Origin: Musa acuminata AAA Group
Lineage: Eukaryota > Streptophyta > Magnoliopsida > Zingiberales > Musaceae
Direction: 5' to 3'
DNA: 64,000 bases
Assembly: GCF_036884655.1 (NCBI RefSeq)
Contig: NC_088345.1
Coordinates: forward strand, 17,355,001-17,419,000
The notes under the pieces were generated by a model. That model was not told the origin of the DNA. It made no database searches and saw nothing but the letters and a program-made list of their open reading frames with translations. Positions within the stretch are counted from its first letter, which is position 1. Every line of letters starts with the position of its first letter. A program made the translations under genes and the position numbers. This document shows, in pieces, positions 36,766 through 47,726 of the stretch.

Positions 36766-38688
36766 TTGAATGAAAAGGATGCCTTAGGAAAATTTGATGC
36801 TAAATCCGATGAAGGCATCTTTCTTGGTTACTCTTCCGTTTCTAAGGCTTTTCGTGTTTTTAAAAAAATAACCTTAGTTAAAGAAGAGTATATTCATGTA
36901 GTTTTTAATGAAATTTTCAAGTTAAAGAAAAATGATTTTGATGATGATCTTGGTTTTGATAATTTGAATTTAAATGAACCCCCTCCTCAAAATAGCAACT
37001 TGGATGCATCTTCTTCCGAAATTTCCTTGCCCAAGGAATGGAAGTATGTAGATACTCATCCAAAGGAGCTAATTATATGAGATACATCAAAAGAGGTTCA
37101 AACTCGTTCTTCCTTCAAGAATTTGTGTGCTAACGCCACCTTCCTTTCTCAAATTGAACCTAAATGCATTGATGAAGCCTTGAAAGATGATTCATGGGTT
37201 ATTGCAATGCAAGAGGAATTGAACCAATTTGAGAGAAATGAGGTATGGAAGCTTGTTTCTAGACTTAGTAACCATTTAGTCATTGGTACTAAATGGGTCT
37301 TTAGAAACAAGCAAGATGAATGCGGTATCGTAGTTAGAAACAAGGCTAGACTAGTGGCTAAAGGTTTCAACCAATCAGAAGGTATCGACTACGAAGAGAC
37401 ATTCGCTCCTGTGGCAAGATTAGAAGCCATTAGGATGCTCCTTGCCTATGCTAGTAGTAATGATTTTAAACTATTTCAAATGGATGTCAAAAGTACTTTC
37501 TTGAATGGTTTTATTTCCGAAGAAGTGTATGTTGAACGACCTCCTGGACTTAAAAATTCTCTTCTTCCTAATTATGTATTTAAATTGATTAAGGCTCTCT
37601 ATGGCTTAAAACAAGCTCCTAGAGCTTAGTATGAAAGACTTAGTTCCTTTTTTATTTTAATTAATTTTACAAAAGGCAAGGTTGATCCTACATTGTTTAT
37701 CAAATATTTTGAAAATAATTTTATTATTGTTCAAATTTATGTTGATGATATTATTTTTGGTTCTTCGAATGAATCACTATGTGAATCATTTGCCAAATGT
37801 ATGAGTCATGAATTTGAAATGAGCCTAATGGGAGAATTAATCTTCTTTTTAGGATTACAAATTAAACAACTTAGTAATGGTATATTTCTTAATTAATCAA
37901 AATATACATTAGAATTATTAAAATGATTTAACATGGATGGTTCAAAAGCTATAAACACTCCTATGAGTACTTCCACTAAGTTAGACATGAATGAAAGTGG
38001 TGAAAGCTTTGATCAAAAAACATATAGAGGAATGATTGGTAGTTTACTTTACCTCACCGTAACTAGATCGGATATCATGTTTAGTGTAGGACTATGTGCT
38101 AGGTTTCAAGCTAATCCTTAATTGTCTCATCTTAAAAGTGTTAAAAGAATCCTTCGATATCTTAAAGGAACTCCTAATTTTGGATTATGGTATCCAAAAT
38201 CCGATAATTTTGATTTAATAGCTTATGCAGATGTCGATTTTGACCGATGTAGGAAAGATAGAAAAAGCACATCCGGAACATGTCAATTTTTTGGATATGC
38301 ACTTGTTTCTTGGACTTCCAAGAAACAAAATTTTGTTGCACTATCTACGGTGGAAGCCGAATACATAACTATAAGTGCATGCTGTGCACAAGTTGTTTGG
38401 ATGAAAAATACGTTGGAAGACTATGAAATTTACTTAAAAAACATTCCCATAAAATATGATAATACAAGTGCTATTTGTCTAACTAAAAATCCAATTCAAC
38501 ACTCTAGAACTAAGCATATTGACATTAGGCATCACTTTATACAAGATAATGTTAATAATAATAATATCATTCTAGAATTTATTGATACAAAACATCAATT
38601 AGCGGACATTTTCATAAAAGCCTTAAATGAAGATCAATTTGACTTTATTAGAAGGGAATTAGGCATGTTGAATTGTCCTTATGAATGA
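36766..38688 (+). pseudogene. element A reverse transcriptase and RNase H
   Basis: An integrase-RT linker (36766-37080, rich in Asp and Asn) is followed by RT, with [19 protein letters not shown] (37345-37375), [11 protein letters not shown] (37480-37510) and [12 protein letters not shown] (37590-37626). YVDDIIFGSSN follows at 37738-37770, with both catalytic Asp kept. RNase H runs from 37933, with SKYTLELLK, RKSTSGTCQF (38260-38290), STVEAEYI (38344-38367) and LADIFIKALN (38599-38628). It ends GMLNCPYE at 38688. Single stops occur at 37627-37629, 37894-37899 and 38119-38121. The frame otherwise runs without shifts, so this is one of the best preserved pol regions of the window. Confidence 0.9.
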
Positions 38689-38881
38689 GCTTGATTGTAT
38701 ATATTTTTTAAAAATTTTCATTCTCTTTTCGGTTTTCATGGATTTAACTTCTTTCTTTTCGATTTAAAATGACATATTAAAGAGTGATCCAAGACACTAT
38801 CCTATCTTAAATCAAACACATTAAAACTTCTGAAAATAAAATTATATAAATAAAAAAATCATTTTTTTTGACGTGCCAGTG

Positions 38882-39010
38882 GTGGCACTGCCAAAACCGA
38901 CGGTAGCACCTCTTGGGTGCTCAGTCCCCAAGTAGTGGCACTGCTCGGTTAGCGATGGCACCACCCAAGAACCCCCTTATAAAGAGAGAGGGTTAGGGTC
39001 AGTGGTGGAA
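38882..39010 (+). promoter_or_regulatory. internal phased motif array and TATA box before the extra frame (A)
   Basis: Motif cores at 38882 (ggcactgcc type), 38903, 38935, 38955 and 39005, in steps of 21, 32, 20 and 50. A TATA-like ttataaag is at 38977-38984. This is a miniature of the LTR promoter placed between pol and the extra frame, whose start is 254 bases further on. The same occurs in element C, which supports a real function in the live family members. Confidence 0.55.
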
Positions 39011-39237
39011 CCGCCACCAACCCGTGAGAACCCTCCCTAACACTCCCACTAAACCCTCTAAACCTCTCTTACCCTCATTTTAAGCCATTAGAAGCCTAAG
39101 AGAGGGGTTCTTCTTGGATCAAGCTCTCAACCTCCCAAGGAAATTTATATAAGTTAAGGTCTGAAATTTTTTCCTCTTTCTCTCATTATTTGGCCTATTC
39201 TTTACCGTTCTCTCTTGATCTATCATCATGATTAGAT

Positions 39238-40369
39238 ATGGCTCCTAAGAGATCATCAAGAACCAAAGGGAAAAGGGGGGAAGGAGATTCCTATGACCAA
39301 ATCCTCTTTAGATATAATGAAGTATATCTTAGGTTTCCTAATTTCGAAATAAGAACAATACATAAGGGCAAACATGTTGATCTAGATAAACTTGAAAACC
39401 TAGAACCCATTAGATGATTTACAAATTTAGATGCCTTATCTCTCCTCCAAATCAATGAACCAATTTATCCTAGGTTGGTTAGGTTATTTTACGCAAACTT
39501 AAGTGTGGACAATGATAGCTTAACTACCTATCTCTTAGGAATACAAATTCAAATCTTTGATAGCACTATATATAAGTTAATTAGAATTACCGAAAAGGAT
39601 AGGGGTTGTTATTTTAGAACTTAATGGGATATCAATGCAATCGGAGCAACTTACTCCAAAGCCTTAGAAACTGTTTTTGCAAATCTGAACCTAGGCATGA
39701 TTCTCAAAAGTTACGAGCACTTAGTTGCCCTTTAAATCTAAATTTCTTCATGACATCATGATAAGCATCCTACTTCCTAAACAATTTCATTATGATGAGA
39801 TTAGTCAAATAGAGTTAAGTACTATGTATTGGATTATGACCGACCAAAATAATTGTTTTGGATACTTAATCCGGCAATATATGCAGGACATAATAGCTAA
39901 AGACTCAATGTTACCATATAAGGGGTTAGTCACTCGATTAATGCTTGCCTATAATATTTGTGTCTCACCCAATGAAGAAATAATCTAGGTCAATTGATTT
40001 AACACTATCAACAGAAACCTACTCAAGAGACTTAGGTGCACTTTTAGCAATGGTATATAAATTAGGCAACCTAAAAGGACTGATCCAGTTCCCCCACTAA
40101 TAAAACACCTTGAAACACCCATTTTTAGGGGAAATGAAACTTCTCCTCCTAGACCCTTTAATGCAGCACCTTCAGAACCAGCTCCTGCTTCATCTTCTAA
40201 AGATCCCATTATGGCATAATTAAATCAAATCAAAACATAACAAGAGCATCTCAAATTACTACAAGAGCGCAAATCCAATTATAGCAAGTTAAAATTTTGA
40301 GGGAACTACAACAGATGAACCAAAAGATAGATACCATGTATAGGAATTCTGGAATTCCTCCTAAGGAAT
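39238..40369 (+). pseudogene. element A extra (envelope-position) reading frame
   Basis: Starts MAPKRSSRTKGKRGEG, a basic N-terminus. It then has RYNEVYLRFPNFE, a block RLVRLFYANLSVDND (39477-39520) with IQIFDSTIYKLIRI, then HDIMISILLPKQFHYDEI (39750-39800), and a Pro/Ser-rich tail (40080-40200). The central block resembles the plant transposon-associated domain that I take to be PF20167. The longest open part is 39725-39988 (87 codons); stops occur at about 39416, 39624, 39735 and 39987. No signal peptide or clear transmembrane helix is visible. Its biochemical role is unknown. SIRE elements have an 'envelope-like' frame in this place. Confidence 0.65.
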
Positions 40370-41100
40370 AATCGATGTGTTTTCTTATTATTGTAAACCT
40401 CTATGCTACTTTGACATGTGTTTGCATTATCCTAGTATATAATGTTGGATGTTTCTTTCTAAAGTTTTGTCAATATTTTGATGGTATCTTCATGTTATTT
40501 TGGATGATGTATTGTTTTCCTTGAATGAACGATCTCCTTTTTGTTGATGACAAAGGGGGAGAAGAATGTGCAAAAGATTGATGACTTATGCAAAATATGA
40601 AATTTGCATGACTTATATATTGTATAATGCAATGGAAAATGTCTTATATGTATTTTACTCCTTAAAAGTATCGTAAAACTTTTTGAGCATATCGTATATG
40701 AAAGTTTTTTTTGATTGGCTATCGTATCATGTTTATCAATTTTTAAAATGAAAAGTAATTATCTCATGATCAATATGAAATCATGCCTTGTATTTATATC
40801 ATACGATCTAATATGAAATTTTATATTATTATTATTTCTTATCGAAATGATAATTGTCTTTTATCATTCGACTTGAAAATAATTTTCATGCCTTGAATTT
40901 ATGAGAAATATGAAGTTTCGTATTTACTCATGCTTATTAAGAATAACGATAAGTTCAATTGATAGAACTTATCGGTTTAGGCATGAATTTAAAGAGACCA
41001 AATTCAAGTGATTTTATCTTTTCATAATATGGCATATAGATAGGGGGAGTTGTGATTAACTCCATCATCAATTGATTGTCATCATCAAAAAGGGGGAGAT
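40370..41100 (+). other. element A 3' non-coding region with polypurine tracts
   Basis: Ends in the tract aaaaagggggagat (41087-41100) next to the 3' LTR. Two further purine tracts, caaagggggagaag (40551-40564) and atagggggagttg (41040-41052), lie upstream. Both are also present in reverse in C or in the relic at 42381-42660, so they are conserved in the family. They could prime second-strand synthesis at extra sites. Confidence 0.7.
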
Positions 41101-42380
41101 TGTTGAATCTTGATGATGAAGTCAATTAATGGGTTAATTGATCTAATCCATATTATTGAGTTAAGTGTGTAGGTTTAACTACAATAGCTTGAAGACATAA
41201 AGCAAGTTTACTGGAGTCAAGTTCAATGGGTGTTCGAGAGTCCGCCGAAAGTCCGAAGAATCATCGGAAGTGCTGCCGGAACCAACCGAGAAAGAATCGG
41301 GGACTTGCCGAAGTTTTTAGACATCCACCGGAAAGATCGTCAGAGGTTTGCGAAGATCACTGAGAAGGTTCGGATACTTACCAAAGACTCGTTGAACTTG
41401 CCAGAAGACCGGGAGCCTACTGGGAGTCCGTCAGAAGCAATCTGAGGGTGTATCGAAAGTCCGCTAGAAGTTCGCCGGAAGGAAACTCGACGTTGCTGGT
41501 TAAAAATTTGCTTAGGGCTATGTCTTAATTTTGTAGTTTACATATAATTTGGGTTAGGATTAAGGGTTAATCCTATAACTCGGTTAGGAGTCAATTGGGC
41601 CCAAGTTTGGACTAGTTTGGACGTAAGTTTGGAGCCCAACCAGTGATCTGAAAAGTCCAAGCGGTGGCACCACCGGACTGGGCAGTGGCACCGCCAGTAC
41701 CCTACCGGACTGGGTGGTGGCACCGCCTAGAACCCGAGAGGTCAAGTAGTGGCACCGCCAGTACACTGTCAGTGTCAGACACTGACAGGCGGTGGCACCG
41801 CCAGCACCGAGAAACCTAAAAGTAATTCAAATTTGGAGCCCAAATTTGAATCCTCTTTGGGCCTATAAATATCCCTCAATTCTCAGTAGAGAAGACACCT
41901 TTTTGAGAAGTTAGAAATTGAGAAAAAGCTTTAGCAAAGTCTTGTTTTCAATAGCTTAAGTGTTCACCTCCCTCTTTCTCTTTGAAAAATCTGTAAGAGT
42001 GTGAACCACTTGTAAAAAGGTTGTAAGAGGGGTATTTGGTCCTTCCCCTTTAAAGTGATTTGCTAGTGAAAGTTGGGAGCCTCATCAAAGAAGGCTTTGC
42101 AAGTGGATGTAGATCATTTGACCGAACCACTTTGCATTGTGGTGTTCCTTGAATGTGTGAGTGTTTAATTTTCTGAACCACTTATCTTTTTAGTAGTAAA
42201 CTGTTCAGTTTTCTTCTCCCTACTCTTCACTTCCTTTACTCAAGCTATTTTAGCTAAGTTATTCTTCATTAAATCAAAATATTTACATATTTATGAAATC
42301 GATTTCAAACTTATGAATTTTAATCCACTGCACTAATTCACACCCCCCCCCCCCCTCTTAGTGCCACTTTGATTCTAACA
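41101..42380 (+). repeat. element A 3' LTR (1280 bp)
   Basis: Starts tgttgaatct and ends gattctaaca. It has five phased motifs with cores at 41664, 41685, 41717, 41749 and 41792 (steps 21, 32, 32 and 43), TATA at 41864-41870, and a 14-base poly-C tract at 42343-42356. Confidence 0.9.
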
Positions 42381-42700
42381 ACTCCTACCTTTAGCATATT
42401 GCCTATTCTATCGATATATCGACTTTCTCATGACATATAATTTTTCAATACGAGTTCATCATTTGCATAAATCAAACAAAAATTGTATAATAATAAAAAT
42501 TTATAAGAAAGATATCGTAATTCTCCCTATTCATGCATGAGTCACCACTTCTTTTCATTCGTTAATAATAAAAAACATGAGTTACTACTTCTCCCTCTTT
42601 GTTATCAACAAAAAGAACATAGTGATATTATTGTATTATGGTACTACTTCTTCCCTTTTGTATTAATATTCTATTTATATAAAAATAAAATTTATTTTGA
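42381..42700 (-). other. minus-strand SIRE-type 3' non-coding relic
   Basis: Contains the reverse of tgttgataacaaagagggagaag, like the purine tract at 40540-40566 of element A. It continues the reversed LTR cut at 32600. The true LTR start is lost between about 42440 and 42520. Confidence 0.55.
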
Positions 42701-43239
42701 TATCATGGCTCATGAAGGATCTCAATATTATTATTAGGAAACCTAGGATATCATGGTTCATGCATAGTGGAAGGATAGAAAACAAAATCTCATATTTTTA
42801 TAAAAAATAGTTTCTTATCATCATGCAAAGATTACTACGTCGCAAAATAAAAAAAACGCACATATTAAGGGATATGTTACCTAGGGAGATCGTATAACTT
42901 TAAAAACCTATAGATATGTGAGAGGGGATGAAGGAGGTCAATTGTCCTCCTCGCTAGCGATGATCCACATGGCAAAGGCTGCGAAGATACTCATCAAATT
43001 ACTGCATAATCCTCATTTCCACGCGCACTATAAGATCAAGAAGAGCCAACCCTTCTTGTTATTCACACATCCCAAATAGGGGTTGCTGGCTGATGAGGAG
43101 AGGGAGACAAGAGAGTAGGAGGTAATAGTTGCTAGTAATAGATGCCCTACAAGGTAATCAAGTAAGTGATGATACATGTGATATGATGTGCATTCTTTTT
43201 ACTTATTATTTATTTGATATTTTTTTCACTTTATATTTC
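42701..43239 (-). repeat. partial Angela-like LTR copy
   Basis: The part from about 42733 to 43080 resembles the sense end of the 5' LTR of element G (59125-59350): a run with gtggaaggatagaaaacaaa, then ttacctagggagatcgtat and a block with gaggtca. It is a second, diverged copy next to the 3' LTR of G, which begins again near 43240-43290. The gap contains AT-rich sequence that I could not assign. Confidence 0.5.
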
Positions 43240-44674
43240 CTAATGCATGCATTTTGATATCCATGGATCTATGCAATGAGATTCGAATCATGAGATTATA
43301 ATAATAAGACCAATTCAATTTAAAATAGAAAACCACATATGAGATAGATTGTGTTACCTAGGGAGATCGTATATCTCTGAATCCCCGCAGATATCTAGGA
43401 GATGGTAAAGGAGGTCAAGCACCCTCCTCTCTAGCGGTTATCCACATAGCAGGGCTACGATGACTCTCCTCAAAACTTTAGGCCTGCTTTGAGGTGGAGA
43501 GGGGGAGGAGAATAGGAGAGGAAGAAAAAGCTCTAGCCTATAAACTATTGAAGACCTCCTATTTATAGAGGTCCCTTGTAAATTTAACCCTAATGGATCC
43601 TCCCCTATTGGGTATTGAATCTTCATCCAACTACTCAAGCCTCTTAGATTAGTGGATCTCTATCCAATAATCTCTTAAGGGCTCTTATTGGATCTCATCA
43701 ACAGGATCCAATAATTCTAGGGCTTATTGGATATCCAATAAGATCGGGGCTCTACCGGATATCTCATATCCGAACCTCTACTCATCACAATACCTACCAT
43801 ATATGTGTGACCCTCTAAGCCCAATATCAAGCTAGCCATGAGTCATACCTGTCAGAACTCATTCTAGCTCAGTGAATTATTATTTCCATAATAATTCACT
43901 CGACTCATCAACTGCGAATGTACAAGGCCACTACGCCATAGTCTCTTGACGATATAGGGGAATCCAATCCATTAGACATGTCTGCCCTTAGTTACTATGT
44001 ACCTATAGTCTCTCATCCATCTAATATCCTAGAGATCGTATACTAGGCATGGTGCTATCAGACCCATACGGTTTCTACTTGAGTCTTGCTATAATCGAAC
44101 TCTCCCAGAGAACTCTTCTCTCTCAATCCGAATGACCCTGGCCAGGGATTTATCTAAGAAAGAATAAATGAGACATTTCTCTTATGATACCTATAGTGGA
44201 TGATCCTCTATCGACACTCAATAGCCCTCGTAAGGTTAACTACTACTTCCGATGACCAGTTGTGCTAGATTTGGGACATCCAAACCTACAAGTCAGGTAT
44301 CAAAAATTGGAGCACTCATACAGGACATCCTTGATGTCTCAAGTCTAAGGACTAGATTCACCACTAGGACTACAAAATCACTATCTAACAATAAGACATC
44401 ATCAACCATTCAACATTCCGTAAGCAGATCAATCAGTAAACTCATTCCCTAATGAGCACCTGTATTGTATCCCTAGTGTCCCCACATGAGCACCTATGAG
44501 ACCAGTTGCATCCATAATATGGACGGGTATACAACATACCAATCTATCTGGTTATCTCAATATCTCTCTCGAGTAACCTATGACCGAGATTATTTAGAAT
44601 CTCTATTTAAAGGCGAATCGGTCTCATTATCGTGATCTCATCACGATTTGATTCTTATTGCACAGATCCAAGAA

Positions 44675-44730
<56 letters not shown>

Positions 44731-44838
44731 ACAAGCAATATAAAGTGATAAACGCTAAAATATAATAAGCAAAATGATTATGTGTCAAGTCACACGTGTC
44801 ATCACTAACGTGATTGGCTTGTAGGACACATATTACTA
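43240..44838 (-). repeat. element G 3' LTR
   Basis: About 1.6 kb; the sense start (tgctagtaatatgtgtc) is at 44838 and follows a polypurine tract (gtgagagat, reversed). It contains a TA microsatellite (44681-44728). The left end is not sharply defined. Typical of large-LTR Angela/Tork-type elements. Several open stretches are present but none resembles a protein. Confidence 0.7.
44681..44728. repeat. (TA)n microsatellite in the G LTR
   Basis: 24 consecutive TA steps without interruption. Confidence 0.97.
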
Positions 44839-44953
44839 GCAATCTCTCACTTGACTTAAAGTCAATTACCTTTGTGTCTGATCCCCATTAGACCCCTATG
44901 ACACTCAAAGACAATTTGAGACTACGACTTTGTTAGTGGATCTGCCATGTTAT
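44839..44953 (-). pseudogene. element G RNase H C-terminus
   Basis: Minus-strand codons giving MADPLTKS (near 44953-44925) match the end of copia RNase H, followed by a short tail and the polypurine tract. The rest of RNase H lies beyond element E at 48080. Confidence 0.75.
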
Positions 44954-45358
44954 TGATAAGACCCTAAAGTCTTATCATAGGCTCTGATACCAAATGATAA
45001 GACCCTAAAGTCTTATCGTGGAAGAAAGGGGAGAAATGAGGATGATAATGATCACTTCGAGGGGATCGGCCTCCTTGATCGCTTCGAGGGGATCGGCCCT
45101 CCTTGATCGCTTCAAGGGGATCGGCCTCCTAGGGTTTGTCCAAAGACAATAGTATTTTTCATAGATTATTGAAAAGAAGCAGTTACATCCCTATTTATAT
45201 AGTTCCACCCAGAGTCCATCAGGACTTGAACTCTAATAATAAATAAATATTAAATAAACCTCTACTTGACTCTAACTGAACCAAACCGACTCAATAAACA
45301 ACTAGACTAAATAGGCTCAATAAACATTATTCAAAAGCTCAGAAAAAGGGTCCTAACA
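44954..45358 (-). repeat. element E 3' LTR with PBS copy inside
   Basis: Sense start at 45358 (tgttaggacc), sense end at 44954. A unit aggggatcggcctcctt is present three times (45050-45130) against once in the other LTR. A 42-base block holding gctctgataccaaa (reversed PBS) and gataagaccctaaagtc is duplicated at the sense end, so a primer-binding-site copy lies inside the LTR. Polypurine tract, reversed, at 45359-45374. Confidence 0.8.
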
Positions 45359-45444
45359 GTTCCTCCCTCTTCAAATCAGCCTTGCCCTCAAGGTTGAGCA
45401 GCATCAATCTCGGGGAGTTTCTCTTTCAGCACTTCAGTCATAGA

Positions 45445-46560
45445 CTATCTGCAACGCATCACAACCCATTGATCAAGTAAGTATGGTCTCCACTTTTTGA
45501 TAGTGTAAGCAACAAGTCGATCTTTCAGTGTAGTAATCGTTGCATGAAACTTCTGGCCCTGTATAATCAATTTAATCTTTGAGCCTTTGCTATCACAAGT
45601 GAAAATCCGTCCATCAATGATCTTTACTTCGAATCTGTCATAGTCTTCAATATGGTGGGTCAATCGGTCAATAGTCTCACTATCCATAAAATTGTTAGTG
45701 CTACTAGTATCAATCAAAAGTATAATAGGCTGATGCTCTAGAGTTCCAGCAACTTCCATAGTTTGCGGGTTAGAGTAGTCGGTTAATGTATGCATTGTAT
45801 GTACGGTAGGTTCAACGTCTTCATTAGAATTTATACCTTCATGATCGGAGTCCAAATCTTCTGCTTTCGGTTCCTCTCCAATTGGCTCAATCATTATATG
45901 TTGCCCTTGTTTACATTGGTGCTCCATACTCCACTTTTCATCATAGTACAAACCCTTTGCTGATCTTTCCTTAAGTTCTTCTTGGGTTAGTCTTCGGGTG
46001 TCAAGGCTTTGGTTGGGAATAGATAGGGCTGGTAACTTACTGATCATCTGGTTCTTGTCACTTCTGTTTCCATGATTTTCCATGTTAATTTTTTTCTCAT
46101 ATAGATGTGCGAATGAGATCGCAGCTATCATAGTGCAAGGTTGACGAGCCTTAACTTCACACCGGATCTCTGGAATAAGACCTTCAATAAATGTATCCAG
46201 AAGTTGTCATTCTGACCAATCTCTAGCTTGATTTGATAATCTTTCAAACCTACTATGATATTCCAAAACTGTAGAAGTCTGACAAATTTTTGAGAGCTGT
46301 CCATCCACCTTCATGTATGAGTAGATTGTGTCACAATCTTGGGGCCCTTTTCCTGTATTTTCAGATCTATGCAACGTAAAACTTGAGCCCCCATTTTGTT
46401 GAAATTTGCTAAGGCTCTCCAGTAGGCTCTTTTTGAAATCATTAAGTGTTTCTTGCAGTCGGTTCTCAATTCTGATTTCCTATGCTTCCATTTGTGCTTT
46501 CATCGAGTTATTAGTGGCCATTGCGTAAGACTGCAAATCTGTAATCTCAACTTCTATTTT
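45445..46560 (-). pseudogene. element E gag C-terminus and protease
   Basis: An open frame of 228 codons ends at 45445 and its best start is at 46131. It carries RRLTQEELKERSAKGL and then the zinc-knuckle region, where KGLYYDEKW replaces the C-x2-C of element F (CWHCDEPWSREHRC), so the knuckle has lost two Cys. It also has a retropepsin-like site LLIDTSSTNNF (DTGS changed to DTSS). Upstream (46132-46560) the gag continues with breaks, including a run matching EGL.PEIR.EVKARQP. Gypsy gag packs RNA, and the protease matures it. Both are probably inactive here. Confidence 0.8.
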
Positions 46561-47710
46561 TGGTGTCGGTCAAGGGCATCAACACTGTCAATGCGAAGTT
46601 GCCGAGGAGGTGGACACCAAGGGCAGTGCTGCTATCGCTGCGTTGGAGGAAGAATAGCTGTACTGTTTCTATCGCTATTGCTGAGGGCTTGGAGGCAGCA
46701 ATGGTGGTGCGGCTGGGGCAGCACCGCCAAGGGCTCACTACTACGATGGTTGCGACGGCGCGGATGGAAGGCAGCGTTGCTCTATTTCTGTCACACTGCG
46801 GAAGGAGGCACTGCGGAAGGAGGTGCAAGGGAAAATAGGAATCGACGGTGGCAGGCTGGGCGGCGAGCGACGGCTGGGAGGCGATCAGCGGTCGCTGCAC
46901 GGTGGCTGGCAGTGGTGGTGGGTCGACTGGAAGGCGACGGCGCTCGAGGCGTGGCTGAGATCGACGAGGGGCTGCAACAACAGAGGAAGCTCTGTTTCTG
47001 CAATCGCTGTAAGGAGGGGCTGCGGCAACCGGCGACTGCGGCTGCGGTGCCGGTGGTCCTTCTCGCTCGAGCGAGATGGGGACACGAGGAGAAGAGGTCG
47101 CTGGCCGGGTGATCGAGCGGCGGCGATGCGGCTGGGAAAAGTGGTGGTGACGCGGCTGGGAACAAGGGCAATCCGTGAGTTGCCCTGTTTTGGTCACCGC
47201 GAGGAGGGCGACAATCGGCGGCTACGGCTGCGACCCAAGGGGATGCGGGCGGCGGTGGAGAGGCAGCGGTGGTGGCGCGGCTGGGAGCAGCGTCACCAAT
47301 GATCGCCGAGGAGAAGAGTCGAGTGACTGCGCTGCGATGGAAGGGGACGCGGGCGGCGGTAGTAGGGCTGGGATGGACGCTGGCAGCGTCGTCTCCTGGC
47401 CGGGGAACAGCGACGGTGGTGGTCGCCGGCCGGGAAGCCGGGCAATGGTGGGCGCTGGCCGGAGAGCAGTAGCGGCGGGTGGGCTGGCCGGAAGCAGGGG
47501 ACGCAGGGGTGGCTACGGCTTCTTCTTCCTCTCGTGTTTCTTCTTTTCTTTTTCCTTTGTTTTTTTTTTTTTTTTTTTTTTTGAGCGAGATGAGGCAGCG
47601 AGAAGGTTGAGCGGTGGTCGAAGGTCGCTGGCCGGGGAAACAATGATAACGATGAAGAAAGAGTTGCCTTGTAGTAGTGGTGGGGAAGAAGGGAAGCAAG
47701 GTTGTGGCGG
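46560..47710 (-). other. GC-rich leader of element E
   Basis: Between gag and the primer-binding site. Very GC-rich from about 46580 to 47520, unlike the AT-rich surroundings, with imprecise repeats of gcggctggg and gcggcggtgg. Open frames of 150-316 codons on both strands (for example 46791-47741 minus, 46453-47112 plus) are Ala/Pro/Ser/Arg-rich and follow from composition. None matches a known protein. A run of 23 T is at 47560-47582. Confidence 0.65.
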
Positions 47711-47726
47711 GTTGCGCCAAGAATCG

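Larger units (their letters stand above)
32601..42380 (+). mobile_element. full-length SIRE/Maximus-like copia element A
   Basis: 9.8 kb with both LTRs, primer-binding site, gag with two zinc knuckles, protease, integrase, RT, RNase H, a spacer promoter-like region, an extra frame, 3' non-coding region and polypurine tract, all in the SIRE order. The LTRs differ at roughly 45-50 of ~560 compared bases (by eye), so the insertion is old. Flanking bases gctca and actcc share only ctc, so the target duplication has decayed. The frames have more than a dozen stops. Confidence 0.9.

Noticed and set aside
32596..42385. Perfect target duplication for element A
   Set aside because: Flanks gctca and actcc match only in the middle three bases; either mutated or altered by later events.
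44252..44452. 66-codon frame in the G LTR
   Set aside because: LTR sequence, no domain, not conserved in the partial copy.
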